Origin: UBA9676 sp963837105
GTDB taxonomy: Bacteria > Actinomycetota > Actinomycetes > Streptosporangiales > Streptosporangiaceae
Assembly (NCBI GenBank): GCA_963837105.1
Contig: CAWIMG010000001.1
Span: 144,892 to 208,891, forward strand
Length of the DNA: 64,000 bases
Direction: 5' to 3'
Shown piece by piece: positions 62,309-64,000 of the stretch. Positions within the stretch are counted from its first letter, which is position 1. Every line of letters starts with the position of its first letter. The notes below the pieces were generated by a model, which saw nothing but the letters and a program-made list of their open reading frames with translations, did not search any database and had not been told where the DNA came from. Position numbers and translations under genes: made by a program.

Positions 62309-62779
62309 TCAGATGCCGAGGTCGGCCCGCAGCCGGGCGACATGACCGGTGGCCTTCACGTTGTAGTAGGCGCGCTCGATGACACCATCCGCGCCGATCA
62401 CGAAGGTGGACCTGATCACGCCCACCGTCCGCTTGCCGTACAGCACCTTCTCGCCGTACGCGCCATAAGCCTGTTCCACCTCGTGCCCCGGGTCGGACAG
62501 CAGCGGGAAGGTGAGCTGGTCGCGCTCGCGGAACTTGGCCAGCTTGGCCGGCTTATCCGGCGAAATCCCGAGCACGCTCACCCCGGCGGCGGCCAGCGAG
62601 TTCAGGTTGTCCCGGAAGTCGCACGCTTGCTTGGTGCAGCCGGGCGTCATCGCCGCCGGGTAGAAGTAGACGATCACCCGCTGCCCGCGCAGCGACGACA
62701 GGCTCACCGGCGTGCCATCCGCGTCGGGCAGGGTGAAGTCCGGTGCCTTGTCCCCCGCTGCCAGCCTGTGCTCGCTCAC
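62309..62779 (-). CDS. bcp: Thioredoxin-dependent thiol peroxidase (BCP/peroxiredoxin Q)
   Basis: 156 aa from the GTG at 62779 (GGAGGGAG upstream). Peroxidatic C48 in AAMTPGCTKQACDF and resolving C53, the usual 5-residue spacing. Start DKAPDFTLPDADGTPVSL and the later GVIRSTFVIGADGVIERAYYNVKATGH complete the family. Reduces peroxides with thioredoxin. Lies 15 bp after the tRNA on the same strand and ahead of rdgB-rph in the minus direction. Confidence 0.95.
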   Translation of the reverse strand: MSEHRLAAGDKAPDFTLPDADGTPVSLSSLRGQRVIVYFYPAAMTPGCTKQACDFRDNLNSLAAAGVSVLGISPDKPAKLAKFRERDQLTFPLLSDPGHEVEQAYGAYGEKVLYGKRTVGVIRSTFVIGADGVIERAYYNVKATGHVARLRADLGI

Positions 62780-62808
62780 CTGCGCTCCCTCCACTGGGCC
62801 GCTCCAGC

Positions 62809-63432
62809 CTAACCGCCGAGCAGCGCGGCGATCACCGGGGCCAGCGCCCGCAGCGCCCGGCCACGGTGACTGATCTTGTCCTTTTCGGCCGGGCTCAGCT
62901 CGGCGGTGGTCTGCTGGTGCCCGTCCGGCACGAAGATCGGGTCGTAGCCGAACCCGTTGCTGCCGCGCGGGGCATCCGCCAGCCGGCCGTACACGCTGCC
63001 CTCCGCCACGTGCTCGCCGCCCGAGGGCAGTACCAGTGCCGCCACGCAGGTGAAATGCGCCTGCCGCAGGCAGGCGGGCACGTCCGCCAGCTGGCCGAGC
63101 AGGAGGTGCAGGTTCGCCGCGTCGTCCCCGTGCCGCCCGGACCAGCGGGCCGACAGCACGCCGGGCATCCCGTTGAGCGCATCCACGCACAGGCCGGAGT
63201 CGTCGGCCACCGCTGGCAGCCCGGTGAAGGCGGCCACCGCGCGTGCCTTGAGCAGGGCGTTGTCCCGGAAGGTGCGGCCAGTCTCGGCTACCTCGGGCAT
63301 ATCCGGGAGGTCATCGAGATCGTCCACGGTCACGCCCACCTCGGCGGCGGCGAGGATGCGCCGCAGCTCGGCCAGCTTGGCGGGATTCCTGGTCGCCAGG
63401 ATGATCCTGGCCTGGCCCGCTGCCGCCGTCAT
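62809..63432 (-). CDS. rdgB: RdgB/HAM1, XTP/dITP pyrophosphatase
   Basis: 207 aa. Start ARIILATRNPAKLAELRRIL, DSGLCVDALNGMPGVLSARW and the C-terminal GSNGFGYDPIFVPDGHQQTTAELSPAEKDKISHRGRAL are diagnostic. Removes inosine- and xanthosine-type triphosphates from the nucleotide pool. The start overlaps the rph stop (ATGA, 63429-63432), the usual actinobacterial rph-rdgB pair. Confidence 0.96.
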   Translation of the reverse strand: MTAAAGQARIILATRNPAKLAELRRILAAAEVGVTVDDLDDLPDMPEVAETGRTFRDNALLKARAVAAFTGLPAVADDSGLCVDALNGMPGVLSARWSGRHGDDAANLHLLLGQLADVPACLRQAHFTCVAALVLPSGGEHVAEGSVYGRLADAPRGSNGFGYDPIFVPDGHQQTTAELSPAEKDKISHRGRALRALAPVIAALLGG

Positions 63433-64000
63433 CGGCCAAGCGCTTCGCGCTGCCGCCTGGTGAGCTCCGCACAGCCGGCCACGCCCAGGTCCAGCAGCCG
63501 GTCGAGCAGATCCCGGCCAAACGGCTCACGCTCAGCCGTCCCCTGAATCTCCACGAAGCCGCCGTCGCCGGTGCAGACCACGTTCATGTCGGTCTCGGCG
63601 GAGGAATCCTCCTCGTAGCACAGGTCCAGCAGTGGCTCGCCGTCCACGATCCCGACGCTGACCGCCGCCACCGAGGTCACCAGCGGGTCGCCCGAGCACC
63701 GGTTGCGGCCCTGCAGCCAGGCCACCGCGTCGGCCAGCGCCAGGTAGCCGCCGGTGATCGCGGCGGTGCGGGTGCCGCCGTCGGCCTGCAGCACGTCACA
63801 GTCGATGATGACCGTGTTCTCGCCGAGCGCCTTGGTGTCCACGCAGGCCCGCAGTGAGCGGCCAATCAGGCGCGAGATCTCGTGTGTGCGGCCACCCAGC
63901 CGGCCCCGGACCGACTCCCGCTCGCCGCGGGTATTGGTGGCCCGCGGCAGCATCGCGTACTCGGCGGTGACCCAGCCCCGCCCGCTGCCGCGCCGCCAGC
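63429..64000 (-). CDS. rph: Ribonuclease PH, C-terminal part (5' end cut by the window edge)
   Basis: About 190 codons visible; reading back from the edge gives SGRGWVTAEYAMLPRATNTRG, then RGRLGGRTHEISRLIGRSLRA, LQADGGTRTAAITGGYLALADAV and EDSSAETDMNVVCTGDGGFVEIQGTAE. This is the catalytic half of the phosphorolytic 3'-5' exoribonuclease that trims tRNA ends. The gene continues beyond 64000 on the minus strand; its start is outside the window. Confidence 0.95.
   Translation of the reverse strand, partial: WRRGSGRGWVTAEYAMLPRATNTRGERESVRGRLGGRTHEISRLIGRSLRACVDTKALGENTVIIDCDVLQADGGTRTAAITGGYLALADAVAWLQGRNRCSGDPLVTSVAAVSVGIVDGEPLLDLCYEEDSSAETDMNVVCTGDGGFVEIQGTAEREPFGRDLLDRLLDLGVAGCAELTRRQREALGR

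Overview
The window comes from a high-GC actinomycete. Evidence for this: an actinobacterial-type cytochrome bc1-aa3 branch (QcrA/QcrB with CtaC/CtaD/CtaF), an HrdB-type principal sigma factor, the PspA/PspAA/PspAB set, mycothiol- and F420-type enzyme families, many GTG starts, and TAnnnT boxes 6-7 nt before start codons (probable leaderless mRNAs). The orders hrdB - DUF7455 gene - parE and lexA - LysM gene - nrdR - nrdJ are familiar from Streptomyces and related actinomycetes; the species cannot be named from sequence alone.

Layout. 1-10.7 kb: end of the qcr operon facing the ctaC-ctaD-ctaF cluster, a TusA-like protein, a CtaG-type oxidase assembly protein, adenosine kinase, ErpA, and an ApbE / FMN-binding protein / ferric-reductase-like trio that looks like an extracytoplasmic flavin electron-transfer module. 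10.7-13.5 kb: envelope-stress set PspA-PspAA-HtpX-PspAB. 13.7-17.5 kb: DUF3043 protein, aldo/keto reductase, PfkB kinase, SDR. 17.6-22.5 kb: convergent parC and parE (type IIA topoisomerase). 22.8-28 kb: a DUF7455 protein and three polytopic GT-C-type membrane proteins, then hrdB. 30-38.5 kb: PAS/GAF/PP2C phosphatase, an unknown protein, a double-AAA+ membrane ATPase, an amidohydrolase. 38.5-48.4 kb: the most interesting block, in which nrdR and a B12-type ribonucleotide reductase gene (nrdJ) carrying three inteins lie between two lexA paralogues, next to a LysM membrane protein in the position of the mycobacterial SOS gene chiZ. 48.4-64 kb: asparaginase, leuS with a leader-peptide attenuator, a mycothiol-type enzyme, P450, pterin dehydratase, gcvT-gcvH, DUF3618, HAD, peptide deformylase-like, YbaK-like, PIG-L deacetylase, F420-type oxidoreductase, PHP phosphatase, a SEC-C protein, a tRNA, then bcp-rdgB-rph (rph runs off the right edge).

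How the parts fit: respiration and its assembly at the left; DNA topology and the principal sigma factor in the centre; dNTP supply joined to SOS control in the right-centre; translation and one-carbon housekeeping at the right. Single-base frame changes disrupt qcrA, parC, the asparaginase gene and intein 2 of nrdJ. Most look like inserted bases in otherwise well-conserved genes, so sequencing or consensus error is the first explanation to test.
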